Counted from the stretch's first letter, positions 52,833-61,940 are shown. The stretch: DNA of 64,000 nucleotides from an uncultured Ruminococcus sp. (GCA_902785425.1 CACZYP010000024.1:1-64000); one strand, 5' to 3'. A program made the numbers and translations. Notes: a model not told the origin generated them from the sequence alone.

Positions 52833-54110
52833 TTATTCGTTATTATTTGAGCGGGCAACAGCGACCATTTCCCAGTACCCGTCCGCAATCATATATGCCG
52901 GGTCGTGCGGGTCGGGGGTGTGGTCTATGAGGTAATCTATCACAAGCTTTTCGGCTTTGTCCGACTTATGGGTTACGAGAAACTGCATCGCAAGCTTTGT
53001 CAGTTCACCGTTTTCCGAGCCGGAGCGAAGTATATTTTCCGTCATCATCATGGCTATTTCGGGGTCTGTTTTTGACAGATATGCAAGCGCCGAGATCAGA
53101 TGGCATTTGTCTTCTTCACGTTCTGATTCAAGCCACTTCTTCACAAGCTCTTCGGTCATCTCCGTTTCGTCAAGCTCCTCGCCAAAGTAGTTGCCAAGCT
53201 CTTCAACATCAGGATAGCAGCCGAGCTTCAAGCCGTTTTCGGGAAGCGGCGTGTTGCTGTATTCTTCAAAAGTAATTTTGTCTTTTATGATGAAGTCTGT
53301 CGGGCGCTCCTTGAATCTGCCGTCAAAGGAAACAGCGATCTCCGAAAAATATGCGCCGACTTTCTGTCCTCTTACGGACCCGGAATATTGGTACCCCGTC
53401 ATAGGGATAATAAGCAGCGTTCTGAGCATAACGCCCTTTTCGGCTGCGGCGTATGCCTTATGGTGGCCGTCAAGCAAAGCGCACAGGAAGCCCCGGTGGT
53501 TATAAGCAATTGCTCTCGGAGCGTTCTCATCGGCGATAACATCGAGGTAATGGTTTGCCCTGTCGATATCGAAACAGGAGTTCGACTGCGTGGGATAGAT
53601 AAACGCAGGGAACGCATCAAAGGAACCGCCGTAGATACTTTCGGAAAAATAATACGATACCGTTGTGTCTGTGGAATGCTTTTTGTCGAGGGTATTTGCA
53701 AAGAAATGACCGTCGCCGTCGGTCGGATACAAAACTGCGTCTGCGACAACGTAATAGCCGTCATGAAGCAGGGAAAGTATGGGCTTTATGTTTTCAACGG
53801 CAGACTCCATACCTGTAAACGGAGCGTTGATCTTGTCACGGATCACGGCAAGCTCGGGGCTGTCTGCGTTTTCGATGCCGCACCCTCTTGCGATGATGCC
53901 GGAGCAAGTGCCGCAATAGGGATACTCCCCCTGGATAAGCGGCTTGCCGTTGAGCGTGAGCTGACAGCCTTTGTACAGACTTTCTTGCAGATCGGGTTTC
54001 TCAAAGACCTCTTCAAGCGCCCCCCTGCCGCCTTTGACCTCAGTCAGAACGGCACTGCTGCACCATCTGTATTTTGCCGTGTCGAGCGTTTTTATAACAT
54101 CGATTTTCAT
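52833..54110 (-). CDS. Unrecognised protein with a DGHH motif and helical C-terminus, next to pnkp/hen1 (425 aa)
   Basis: The start is ATG 54110 after GAGAGAGG; the longer frame runs into repeat DNA. No family recognised. Visible features: an N-terminal KTLDTAKYRWC, a Cys-rich stretch YCGTCSGIIARGCG near residues 65-80, LCALLDGHHKAYAA near 205-220 (DGHH recalls the catalytic-like DGHHR of ParB/DUF1015-type proteins), and ~100 helical, possibly HEAT-like residues at the end. No signal peptide, so probably cytoplasmic. It follows hen1 and pnkp on the same strand, and its promoter shares a 21-bp block and -10 spacing with that of hen1, so it may be a third member of the RNA-repair response. The last codons lie in repeat DNA. 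Confidence 0.75.
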   Translation of the reverse strand: MKIDVIKTLDTAKYRWCSSAVLTEVKGGRGALEEVFEKPDLQESLYKGCQLTLNGKPLIQGEYPYCGTCSGIIARGCGIENADSPELAVIRDKINAPFTGMESAVENIKPILSLLHDGYYVVADAVLYPTDGDGHFFANTLDKKHSTDTTVSYYFSESIYGGSFDAFPAFIYPTQSNSCFDIDRANHYLDVIADENAPRAIAYNHRGFLCALLDGHHKAYAAAEKGVMLRTLLIIPMTGYQYSGSVRGQKVGAYFSEIAVSFDGRFKERPTDFIIKDKITFEEYSNTPLPENGLKLGCYPDVEELGNYFGEELDETEMTEELVKKWLESEREEDKCHLISALAYLSKTDPEIAMMMTENILRSGSENGELTKLAMQFLVTHKSDKAEKLVIDYLIDHTPDPHDPAYMIADGYWEMVAVARSNNNE

Positions 54111-54147
54111 AATACCTCTCTCCTTACAAGTTTTTTCCGGTAAATAC

Positions 54148-54193
54148 ATGATACCACAATAGGAGAGCTTTTTCGTGGAAAAAAAGCTGCGAA
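54148..54193 (-). promoter_or_regulatory. Shared promoter block, copy before the 425-aa gene
   Basis: TTCGCAGCTTTTTTTCCACG plus A (54193-54173), 19 bp, then TATCAT (54153-54148) on the minus strand. Identical block and spacing precede hen1 (59192-59147). Confidence 0.6.
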
Positions 54194-54214
54194 ATCTTGT
54201 GTAAAGCTGAGCGA

Positions 54215-54493
54215 CCGCTTTTTTGAATGTGGAATGTGGAAAGAATGTGGAATGTGGAAAGTGGAAAGTGGAATGACGGAACTCGGCTTCGCTCACGTTT
54301 TATAATTGACAATTGACAATGGACAATGGACAATTGCGGAACTCGCCTGCGGCGAGTTGATTTGTATTAGTTCTCACGATCTCATGCTTTTATTCGCTGA
54401 CGAGCGATAACTATTAAGTCTTAACAAACTAATATAAAAACAAGAGCGAAGCGATTCATTAATTGTCCATTGTCAATTGTCCATTGTCAATTT
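54215..54493. repeat. Heptamer-tract composite repeat between pnkp and the 425-aa gene
   Basis: GGAAAGT-type and TTGACAA-type 7-bp tracts flank AACTCGCCTGCGGCGAGTT, TTTGTATTAG, CTAATATAAAAACAAG and AGAGCGAAGCGATTC. It fills most of the 54194-54495 spacer and reaches the pnkp stop codon. Confidence 0.85.
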
Positions 54494-54495
54494 GT

Positions 54496-57066
54496 TCAAA
54501 GTCTCGGGTCTACCGGTTCGCTTTCGAGGGCGAGTACGCCGAATACGCATTCGTGCACACGGTAGAGCGGCTCTGCCGATACGAAGCGGTCGAGCGACTC
54601 CATGCCGAGCGAAAACTCCCTCAGCGCAAGGCTGCGCTTTCTTGAGAGCGAACGGCTCTTTAATCTCTTCAGGTTATCGGGGAGCAGATATTCAGGACCG
54701 TAGATGATGCGCAGGTACTCTCTGCCTCTGCACTTGACGGCAGGCTGTATAACTTCGCCTTTGTACATCGTCGTGAATACTTCGGGCTTTACCACCATGC
54801 CCTCGCCGCCGTTTCCGGTGAGCGTCAGCCACCACGAAACGCCGCTTTCTACGCTCTTTTCGTCTGTTACATCAACGGTGATATAGTCTGTCGCCATGAA
54901 GATATCGTCAATGCCCGTGCAGTATCTTTTTATCGTCTCCATATGCCATACGTGCGGCTTATCCGAAAAAGTCCTGCCCTCAACTGCAAGGATATGGAAC
55001 GGTGCTATCCTCAGATCGCTTACGCTGTCAACCGTCCAGCAGTATTCACGGTAAGCGTCAACGTATCTTTCCATCGAGTCTTTCTTCTGCTCGATCTCTG
55101 CTAAAAGCGCTGACGGATCAAAGCTCTGACCCGAAGTGCCCTCGGGCAGCTCGTACTGCACATTCTCTCGTGCGCAGAGCTTTCTTAAAGCCTGTGCCGC
55201 CGCTGTAAGACCGTCACGGCCTGCACGGCCTACGGGAGCGTACTGCTTTTCAAGCAGCTCCTGCGCCTTTTCCGACCAGGGCATAAGCTCTGTGTCGAAG
55301 CAGACCCAATCAGTTTCAAGATCGTCCCAGAAACCGCTCTTTGTAAGCACAGCGTCGAGCCTGCCGAGAACGGCTTCCTGAATGGTGTTATCGGAAAAGA
55401 AATGTCTGCCCGTTCTTGTGTAGATGATACCTCGGCTTTCGTCGGTCACACGAAAACGCTCTGCTGCCGTTTTTTTGTCTCTGCAAAGCACGATCACCGC
55501 ACGGGAACCCATGTGCTTCTTTTCGCACACAACATTACGGACACCGTGAGTTTTGTAGTATTCAAACGCCTGTAACGGGTGCTCCAGGAAATCTTCAAGC
55601 TCGCTCGTTGCGCACGGCGACATGGTAGGCGGCAGATAAATAAGCCAATGAGGATCGGCTGCATAACGTGACATTATCTCCAACGCCGCCGCACTGTTGT
55701 TTTCGTGAATGTTTACTGACGGCATGAGCTTCGTTTCGATATAGAGCTTGCCGCCTATATCGCCGAGCGTGAGCATATCGTCCGGTTCCTTTTCGGGCGC
55801 AGTAACTTCCATCGGCTTTACAGGCTCGTAATATGTATGCAGCGCCTTAACGGAGACGCATTCTCTTTCGGGGTATCGGAACGCTGTCAGGCTGCCGCCG
55901 AAAACACAGCCCGTATCGATGCAGTACGTTCCGTTGAGCGCCTGCACACGAGTCTGCGGAGTATGACCGTAAACGACCGTTGCACGGCCACGGTAATCGG
56001 CAGCCCAGTTGAGACGCACGGGCAGACCGTACTCGTCGCTCTCGCCCGTTGTTTCGCCGTAAAGGCAGAAATCACGAACGGTCTTTGAACCTCTGCCGAT
56101 ATACTCCTGCTTTATGCCTGCATGAGCGATAACGAGTCCGCCGCCGTCAAGAACGTAATGGCTTACAAGGCTGTCGATAAACCCGGCTGTTTCCTTTTTA
56201 AACTCCTCCCCCGCCGCTTCGAGCTGCGAAACGGTAACATCAAGTCCGTGAGACTGCGTGACCTTCTTGCCACGCAAGTATTTCAGCAGCTTGATGTCGT
56301 GGTTTCCGGGAACGGCAACGGCGCTGCCCGACTTCACCATATCCATCACAAGGCGGAGAACTTCCGTATTCTTCGGACCTCTGTCGCACAGGTCGCCGAG
56401 GAAAGCTGCCTGTCTGCCGAGCGGATGAGCATACACGCCGCTCTCGTTTTTCACATAGCCGAGCTTTTGGAGCAGCATAACAAGCTCGTCAAAGCAGCCG
56501 TGAATATCGCCTATAACATCAAACGGACCGTGAAGCTCTCGCTTGTCGTTCCAAAGCTTTGTGCGGACGATCTCGGCGCTGTCGATATCCTCCTGAGTTC
56601 TCAGCACATAGACGAAGCGGAAGCCCTCTTTTTTCAGATGTCTTACGCACCTTTGCAGGCTTGAATAATGGCTGTGGATAACTCTGTCCGGGCAGCTTCT
56701 GTCTGAGCGTGATCTGTTTCTGTTCATAAGCTCCTTTTCGGGGATATCAAGAACTATCGCCGCCGCATGGACATTCTGTCTGCGTGCAAGATCGAGCACC
56801 TGCTGTCTTGCGGTATTTTGCAGATTCGTAGCGTCTATAACGGTCATTTTCATTCGGTCAAGTCTCTTTTCGGCGGCGTGAAAAAGCAGCTCGAAAGCGT
56901 CCTTTGAGGCTGACTGATCGTTTTCATCGTCGGACACCATTGCCCTGAAAGTATCCGAAGAAAGCACCTCGGTACTCTTGAAAACCTTATGTGCAAAAGT
57001 AGTCTTGCCGCTTGAAGAAGCGCCGATCATAGCAACAAGAGCAAACTCGGGAATCTCTATACGCAT
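54496..57066 (-). CDS. pnkp: Polynucleotide kinase-phosphatase-ligase, RNA repair (856 aa)
   Basis: A three-domain RNA end-healing enzyme. The N-terminal 5'-OH kinase has Walker A GASSSGKT (residues ~13-20) and SSDTFRAMVSDDEND. The middle is a metallophosphoesterase 2',3'-phosphatase: GDIHGCFDE (~184), GDLCDRGP, GNHDIKL, AHAGIKQEY and YGHTPQTRV. The C-terminal adenylyltransferase/ligase-like domain has VCEKKHMGSR, with the nucleotidyl lysine near residue 513. Length matches the clostridial enzyme (~870 aa). It works with Hen1 to rejoin and protect RNAs cut by ribotoxins. The start is ATG 57066 (AAAGG 9 nt upstream). The C-terminal LRDPRL-like end reads into repeat DNA (VDPRL), so the last few residues may be altered. 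Confidence 0.95.
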   Translation of the reverse strand: MRIEIPEFALVAMIGASSSGKTTFAHKVFKSTEVLSSDTFRAMVSDDENDQSASKDAFELLFHAAEKRLDRMKMTVIDATNLQNTARQQVLDLARRQNVHAAAIVLDIPEKELMNRNRSRSDRSCPDRVIHSHYSSLQRCVRHLKKEGFRFVYVLRTQEDIDSAEIVRTKLWNDKRELHGPFDVIGDIHGCFDELVMLLQKLGYVKNESGVYAHPLGRQAAFLGDLCDRGPKNTEVLRLVMDMVKSGSAVAVPGNHDIKLLKYLRGKKVTQSHGLDVTVSQLEAAGEEFKKETAGFIDSLVSHYVLDGGGLVIAHAGIKQEYIGRGSKTVRDFCLYGETTGESDEYGLPVRLNWAADYRGRATVVYGHTPQTRVQALNGTYCIDTGCVFGGSLTAFRYPERECVSVKALHTYYEPVKPMEVTAPEKEPDDMLTLGDIGGKLYIETKLMPSVNIHENNSAAALEIMSRYAADPHWLIYLPPTMSPCATSELEDFLEHPLQAFEYYKTHGVRNVVCEKKHMGSRAVIVLCRDKKTAAERFRVTDESRGIIYTRTGRHFFSDNTIQEAVLGRLDAVLTKSGFWDDLETDWVCFDTELMPWSEKAQELLEKQYAPVGRAGRDGLTAAAQALRKLCARENVQYELPEGTSGQSFDPSALLAEIEQKKDSMERYVDAYREYCWTVDSVSDLRIAPFHILAVEGRTFSDKPHVWHMETIKRYCTGIDDIFMATDYITVDVTDEKSVESGVSWWLTLTGNGGEGMVVKPEVFTTMYKGEVIQPAVKCRGREYLRIIYGPEYLLPDNLKRLKSRSLSRKRSLALREFSLGMESLDRFVSAEPLYRVHECVFGVLALESEPVDPRL

Positions 57067-57119
57067 TTTATTCATCCTTTCGTGTGGGAGCATTGTAGAA
57101 GTTTTTTAGATCGGAGATG

Positions 57120-57727
57120 TTTTTAATGTGGAATGTGGAAAGTGGAAAGTGGAATGACGGAACTCGGCTTCGCCGAGTTGGAATTATATTTGTTCTCACG
57201 AAATCATACTTTAATTCGCTGCCGAGAGATAAACTACAAATTTGAATACACCAATATAAAAACAGGAGCGAAGCGACTTGATAATTGACAATTGACAATG
57301 GATAATTGACAATTGCGGAACTCGCCTGCGGCGAGTTGATTTGTATTAGTCTTCACAAAACCATGCTTTTACTCGCTTCCGTGAGATAATTATCAAGTCT
57401 GAACAAACTAATATAAAAAACAAGAGCGAAGCGACTTGTTAATTGACAATTGACAATGGATAATTGACAATTGCGGAACTCGCCTGCGGCGAGTTGATTT
57501 GTATTAGTCCTCACAAAACCATGCTTTTACTCGCTGCCGTGAGATAATTATTAAGTCTGAACAAACTAATATAAAAAACAGGAGCGAAGCGACTCATTAA
57601 TTGTCCATTGTCAATTGTCCATTGTCAATTATAAAAAAGCCGAGCGCAGCGAGGCTGACCGCAATTTTCCATTTTCCATTTTCAATTCTCCATTTGACAA
57701 GTTTTCCATTTTCAATTCTCCCATTTG
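57120..57727. repeat. Three tandem heptamer-hairpin composite units between hen1 and pnkp
   Basis: Three copies of a ~165-bp unit: hairpin AACTCG...CGAGTT, a TGTATTAG half, a variable core, a CTAATATAAAAA half, then AGGAGCGAAGCGAC, joined by AATTGACAATTGACAATGG-type 7-bp tracts. The last tract (57629-57727) is translated as the Hen1 C-terminus. Confidence 0.9.
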
Positions 57728-59116
57728 AAACGCTGCTCCCTGCGTCGGGGTGCCGCAGTTTTCGTCTTTTTCACCGATTTCCATATACCTTACTGTGCAG
57801 CCGTATTCGGTGCAGATGTGTTCGCACCAGGCTTTGAACTGCTCTCTTGTCCACTCAAAGCGGTGATCTTTGTGGCGCAGCGTGCCGTTTTCAAGCGTGG
57901 GGTAATTGTCGTTGTACTCCTTGTTCGGCGTTGTTACGATCACCGTTTTCGGCTTTGCCGCACCGAAAAGAACTTTCTCAAACAGAGGTATCCTCGCCTC
58001 GTCCATATGCTCTATGACCTCGATCACGCATGCGGCGTCAAAGCCTTCAAAGCGCTTGTCCTTATACATGAGCGACGCCTGAATGAGCGTCAGCTTGTCA
58101 CGCAGATACGGCGGCATTCTGTCGATGTTCAGTTTCCGCTTTGCCCTTTCGAGCACGCTTACGGAAACATCGGCGGCGGTGATCTTTCGTATCTGCTGCT
58201 CACGCAGAAGCATTGATGTAAGCCGTCCTTCGCCGCAGCCGATATCAAGAACAGACGATGCTCCGCTTTCAAGCACGGCATTCTTTACGGCTTCAAGGCG
58301 CTGTGTGTTGAGCGGAATGCGCTTTTCGCTGCTTTCCTCCGACTGCGCCGTGTCGGTCTGCGGCTCTGTTTCCTCCGTTTCTTCCTCGGACTCAAGCAGC
58401 CTTTCGATGACTTTATTTGCATAGCTGCGCTTCATATCGAAGTAACGTCTGACGATGATGTTCTTCATAGGATGATCGGAAAGCCAGCCGTCGCCGTGAC
58501 GCAGAAGCTTGTCTATCTCTGCCTCGCTCATATAATAATGCTTCTGCTTGTCGAAAACGGGTATCAGTACATACATGTGATTGAGCAGCTCGCAAAGCCT
58601 GAGATGTCCGCTTATCGTCAGATCGATATAGCAGCTGCCGCCCCACTGCTCAAACTTCTCGTCAAGCACGCTCTCACGGATATCCACATCATACCCGAGC
58701 GGCTCAAAAACAGCTTTGACAAGCTCTTTATCGCCACGCACGGGAAGATTACAGACGGTCGCTTCAAGGTCGAGCGCACTGTCGGCAAGCTCCTGCCGCT
58801 TGGCGCATTTGCCGCTCATGGCTGTGCCGAAAACACGATTGATTGCAGTGCTCATAAACGAAGACGAAACGTAAGGTCTGTCGTTTACGTAATCGAAAAG
58901 GCCGCCGTCTTTCGAGCCGAGCTTGCCTCTTGTAAGATCGATGGGGTTGAGATCGAGCATCAGAGCGGCAGTTGTGCGCTCATCGGTGACTTCGGTATAG
59001 AAAACATAAGCCTTGCCGAAGCTTAAATCGAAGCACTGCGCTCTGCTCGGATTCTTATGAAGCAGATAACCAAGCTCCCTTGTATTTTTTCCTTTCATAG
59101 TTATTGTCATCAACAT
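57629..59116 (-). CDS. hen1: RNA 3'-terminal ribose 2'-O-methyltransferase Hen1 with repeat-derived tail (495 aa)
   Basis: Methylates the 2'-OH at the repair junction so that the sealed RNA resists renewed cleavage. The start is ATG 59116 (MLMTITMKGKNTRELGYLLHK), AAAGGA 9 nt upstream. The N-terminal half has the Hen1 lobe that activates Pnkp (ending YFDMKRSYANKVIERLL). The methyltransferase has SAM motif VLDIGCGEGRL (~288), the metal-binding EVIEHMDE, and RHKDHRFEWTREQF. The normal family length is ~465; this one matches to about residue 464 (GTPTQGAAFQ) and then has ~31 extra residues with MENGKLR-like sequence translated from heptamer repeat DNA. Own promoter at 59147-59192. Forms a cluster with pnkp and the 425-aa gene. 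Confidence 0.95.
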   Translation of the reverse strand: MLMTITMKGKNTRELGYLLHKNPSRAQCFDLSFGKAYVFYTEVTDERTTAALMLDLNPIDLTRGKLGSKDGGLFDYVNDRPYVSSSFMSTAINRVFGTAMSGKCAKRQELADSALDLEATVCNLPVRGDKELVKAVFEPLGYDVDIRESVLDEKFEQWGGSCYIDLTISGHLRLCELLNHMYVLIPVFDKQKHYYMSEAEIDKLLRHGDGWLSDHPMKNIIVRRYFDMKRSYANKVIERLLESEEETEETEPQTDTAQSEESSEKRIPLNTQRLEAVKNAVLESGASSVLDIGCGEGRLTSMLLREQQIRKITAADVSVSVLERAKRKLNIDRMPPYLRDKLTLIQASLMYKDKRFEGFDAACVIEVIEHMDEARIPLFEKVLFGAAKPKTVIVTTPNKEYNDNYPTLENGTLRHKDHRFEWTREQFKAWCEHICTEYGCTVRYMEIGEKDENCGTPTQGAAFQMGELKMENLSNGELKMENGKLRSASLRSAFL

Positions 59117-59146
59117 TTCATTCAGTCCTTTCTCTTCGCTGAATAT

Positions 59147-59192
59147 ATGATAACACAGATCTTGGGATTTATCGTGGAAAAAAAGCTGCGAA
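59147..59192 (-). promoter_or_regulatory. Shared promoter block, copy before hen1
   Basis: TTCGCAGCTTTTTTTCCACG plus A (59192-59172), 19 bp, then TATCAT (59152-59147). No standard -35, so an activator or alternative sigma factor is likely. The same arrangement is at 54193-54148. Confidence 0.6.
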
Positions 59193-59199
59193 GTCGCAG

Positions 59200-59470
59200 C
59201 GCTGACAGCGTCTCGGCTGCCGCCTCGGTCGGTGCTGTTGCCTTGCGGCAACGTCTGTCACCGGAGTTTTGCTGTTTTTCGTAAATGTGGCTTGTTGCTT
59301 TGATTTGGCTTCAACCCGGTGTTTTACTTTTTTTTGCGCTCCATTGCCGCGCGGCAACGTACTTTTGCTGAGCGGCAAAAGTACGCAAAAACGCTCTTAA
59401 GGGGGGACTCATCTTTGGCTTTTCTGCGGTGGGATGCTTCTACGCAGGCCGTCCCCCCTTAAGAATCCCC
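59200..59470. repeat. Cluster of GC-rich inverted repeats
   Basis: Perfect hairpins include GTACTTTTGC/GCAAAAGTAC (59359-59384), GTTGCC/GGCAAC pairs near 59235 and 59345, and a 14-bp inverted repeat TCTTAAGGGGGGAC/GTCCCCCCTTAAGA (59395-59408 and 59451-59464) around a 42-nt loop. No open frame. It could be a structured RNA or a non-autonomous element. Confidence 0.6.
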
Positions 59471-59569
59471 ACAAGCTTTTTTCTGTGAGAGAATATGGTC
59501 AGGCAGCTTTATCACACATAATAGATTATACAAACATTCCGCCCACGCCACCGTTGACGGCGTGCGGCT

Positions 59570-59690
59570 GCTGTAATGAAGTTTAGTTCACCGATACACT
59601 AATACAATTCAAGAGCAAAGCGACTCCGAAATTGTCAATTATCCATTGTCAATTGTCAATTATAAAAATTTTCCATTTGATTGTTGCATA
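59570..59690. repeat. Partial heptamer composite repeat
   Basis: Half of a composite unit (CACTAATACAATTCAAGAGC, AAAGCGACTCC) followed by TTGTCAATTATCCATTGTC (7-bp period). The stretch 59471-59569 holds nothing I recognise. Confidence 0.7.
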
Positions 59691-59759
59691 GTTGCATGCA
59701 ACAAATCAACCGTTCGGGGGTATGGGTGAAAATACTTTGCAGCTAAAGGAGCGGATCGT

Positions 59760-60390
59760 ATGCAGGAGTGCGGCGGTTTTGTTAAGATCTATCGTAAAAT
59801 GATCGATTGGGAATGGTATGACGATGTGAACACAAAGGTGGCACGGTGAGACAATCGGAGAAGGCGAATATAAGACCACTTTACCGACACTTTGCAGTGA
59901 ACTGAAATTGTCCGAGCGAAACGTGCGAACAGCGCTCGAACATCTGAAAAAAACCGGTACGGTGACAGTCAGAACAAACTCCAGATACCGCATTATAACC
60001 GTAAAAAACTGGAATGAATATCAGCAAGACGACAGACAGGTGACAGACAAGCGACAGTCAGCCGACAGTCAAACGACAGACGACCGACAGGCTGATGACA
60101 GACAGCCGACAGACAGCGTTTCTTTATATAGAGAAGAAGGAAAAGAAGATAAAGAAGTTAAGAATGATAAGAAAGAGAAGAAGGAGAAGAACGGCGATAC
60201 GCCGTCTTCTCCCTCTGAGGCTGAGATAAAAGATTATGTTGTTAAAATGGGATACACGTTCTCTGCCGAAAACTTTTTTGACTACTACGAACGTCAGAAC
60301 TGGACAAGCAGAGGTCAGCCGATAAAAGACTGGCGAAAGCTATGGAAAATGGAAAATTGCGGAGTCGCTTCGCTCCTGTTTTTATATTAG
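59760..60390 (+). pseudogene. Broken phage-type replication/helix-turn-helix gene
   Basis: ATG 59760 (AAAGGAGCGG upstream) encodes QECGGFVKIYRKMIDWEWYD then stops after 30 codons; the continuation is in another frame from ~59848 (HGETIGEGEYKTTLPTL, LSERNVRTALEHLKKTGTV, ITVKNWNEYQ, then an acidic/Lys-rich linker and AENFFDYYERQNWTSRGQPI). This is the layout of phage replisome-organiser proteins with DnaD-like C-termini; a deletion removed ~20-25 codons of the winged helix and shifted the frame. The C-terminus DWRKLWKMENCG runs into a heptamer repeat, so it is truncated too. A prophage relic. Confidence 0.7.
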
Positions 60391-60560
60391 TTTGTTCAGA
60401 GTTAATAGAACAGCTTTCGTCAGCAAATGAAGTGTAGTTTTCAGATAGCTAATACAAATCAACTCGCCGCAGGCGAGTTCCGCAATTGTCAATTATCAAT
60501 TGTCCATTGTCAATTAACAAGTCGCTTCGCTCGGCTGATCTCTATTGCCTGCCAACTATC
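60346..60560. repeat. Heptamer composite repeat at the phage-gene break
   Basis: GGAAAATGGAAAATTGCGGA, GAGTCGCTTCGCTCCTG, a core, AACTCGCCGCAGGCGAGTT and TTGTCAATTATCAATTGTCC, i.e. a full unit in the opposite orientation to those at 57.1-57.7 kb, then a CTATCCA/CTATTCA 7-bp tract. Confidence 0.85.
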
Positions 60561-60586
60561 CACTATTCACTATCCACTACATACTG

Positions 60587-61924
60587 CTAAGCGAACGAAG
60601 TGAGCGTTTCTGCTTTTCCTATGCGCTCGTTTGACGATAGGCCTACGCTGTAGCGGAGTATGGCGAGGGCGTCGGTGGCTGTTACTTCGCCGTCGCTGTC
60701 TATATCGATGACCGGCAGCAATTCGGGGATATTTGCTTCAAGGCCTACGCTTATACGGAGCACCTTCAATGCGTCGCTCGCTGTTACATATCCGTCGCCG
60801 TCTGCGTCGCCTACAATGCCGCTTGCAGGTGTATCTTCTGTCGAATCGCTGTCTGTATCGGAGTCGCTGTCGTCAAAGGTAATATCGTCAATATCGATAA
60901 TGATATCGGAGATCGGCGTCTCACCGCCCGAAGATGTGTCCGTGTCGCTGTTTGCAGTGTCGGAGTTTACGTTTTCCGTGTCGGTGTTTGTTGTATCGGA
61001 GTTTACGGTTTCCGTATCGCTGTTGGCTGTATCGGTGTTTGTTGTTTCCGTGTCGCTGTTAGCTGTATCGGAGTTTACGGTTTCCGTGTCGCTGTTGGCT
61101 GTGTCGGAGTTTACGGTTTCCGTGTCACTGTTTGCTGTATCGGAGTTTACGGTTTCCGTGTCACTGTTTGCTGTATCGGAGTTTACGGTTTCCGTGTCGG
61201 TGTTGGCTGTATCGGAGTTTACGGTTTCCGTGTCACTGTTTGCTGTATCGGAGTTTATTGTTTCCGTGTCGCTGTTGGCTGTGTCGGAATTTGTTGTTTC
61301 CGAATCGCTGTTTACTGTCTCGGAATCGGTATTCTCAGTATCGCTTCCGGAGATATCGCTTTCCGGTTCGGTATCGGTCTCGGGCTGCGGTGCTGTGTAC
61401 TCCTCAAAGGGAATACCGTGATCGAGCGCATACTGCTCGGCGTAGGAGCCTTTATCCCCCACTATCGTAAGGTCGGGGCAGCCGACAAAAGCGTTATTGG
61501 CGATCTTTGTTACCGATGCCGGGATATGCGCTCTTGTGAGAGCCGTACAGTTGTAGAAAGTCGCAGCGCCGATCTCTGTGATCGACTCCGATATCGTGAC
61601 GCTCTGAAGCTTCTTACAGCCGAAAAAAGCGTATGTACCGAGTGTTTTTACACTGTCGGGGATATCGATAGTCTCGATATTATTGTTGTTTGAAAACGTA
61701 TTATCGGCAATTGATGTCACGAGGAAGGAATATACTGACGACGGTATTGCGACATCGCCGCCTGCGCCGTGATACTCTTCAAGGACAGCCGTTTTGTTAT
61801 TCTTTAGAGTGTAGTAGAAGCCGCCCTCGCCGCCGATAAGCGCCGCCGAAGCATGGATAGTGCAGCCGAACACACAAACAGCGGCCGCCATTACAAGTGC
61901 AAGGATTTTTAATGCTTTTTTCAT
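60587..61924 (-). CDS. Secreted LRR-dockerin protein with Ser-Asp-Thr linker (445 aa)
   Basis: The start is ATG 61924 (MKKALKILALVMAAAV, with GGTGAT upstream); the longer frame is translated heptamer repeat. Signal peptide 1-29. Residues ~30-190 contain about four BspA-type LRR_5 repeats (IPDSVKTLGTYAFFGC, ITEIGAATFYNC). Residues ~195-345 are an NSDTETVNSDTA repeat linker. A dockerin lies at ~370-432 (GDADGDGYVTASD, IDIDSDGEVTATD, each followed by LR.SVGL). Paralogous to the next gene upstream. Probably a small non-catalytic cellulosome-like component. Confidence 0.88.
   Translation of the reverse strand: MKKALKILALVMAAAVCVFGCTIHASAALIGGEGGFYYTLKNNKTAVLEEYHGAGGDVAIPSSVYSFLVTSIADNTFSNNNNIETIDIPDSVKTLGTYAFFGCKKLQSVTISESITEIGAATFYNCTALTRAHIPASVTKIANNAFVGCPDLTIVGDKGSYAEQYALDHGIPFEEYTAPQPETDTEPESDISGSDTENTDSETVNSDSETTNSDTANSDTETINSDTANSDTETVNSDTANTDTETVNSDTANSDTETVNSDTANSDTETVNSDTANSDTETVNSDTANSDTETTNTDTANSDTETVNSDTTNTDTENVNSDTANSDTDTSSGGETPISDIIIDIDDITFDDSDSDTDSDSTEDTPASGIVGDADGDGYVTASDALKVLRISVGLEANIPELLPVIDIDSDGEVTATDALAILRYSVGLSSNERIGKAETLTSFA
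60950..61330 (-). repeat. 36-bp tandem coding repeat
   Basis: A 12-codon unit (NSDTETVNSDTA) repeated about eight times in the linker of the 445-aa protein; prone to copy-number change. Confidence 0.85.
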
Positions 61925-61940
61925 GAGATCACCGTTCTTT

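Noticed and set aside
54111..54296. A longer N-terminus for the 425-aa gene
   Set aside because: The extra codons read through the promoter block and a heptamer tract; the inner ATG has a good ribosome site.
57120..57727. Tandem ~165-bp units as a CRISPR or minisatellite
   Set aside because: Repeats are far too long for CRISPR, the inner parts are also similar, and identical units occur singly elsewhere in both orientations.
54173..59192. Sigma-54 control of hen1 and the 425-aa gene
   Set aside because: The GG...GC core of -24/-12 promoters is absent in both; only an unassigned shared block is seen.
60660..61421. A 253-codon plus-strand Ser-Val-rich frame
   Set aside because: Antisense of the NSDTET linker of the 445-aa protein; no ribosome site.
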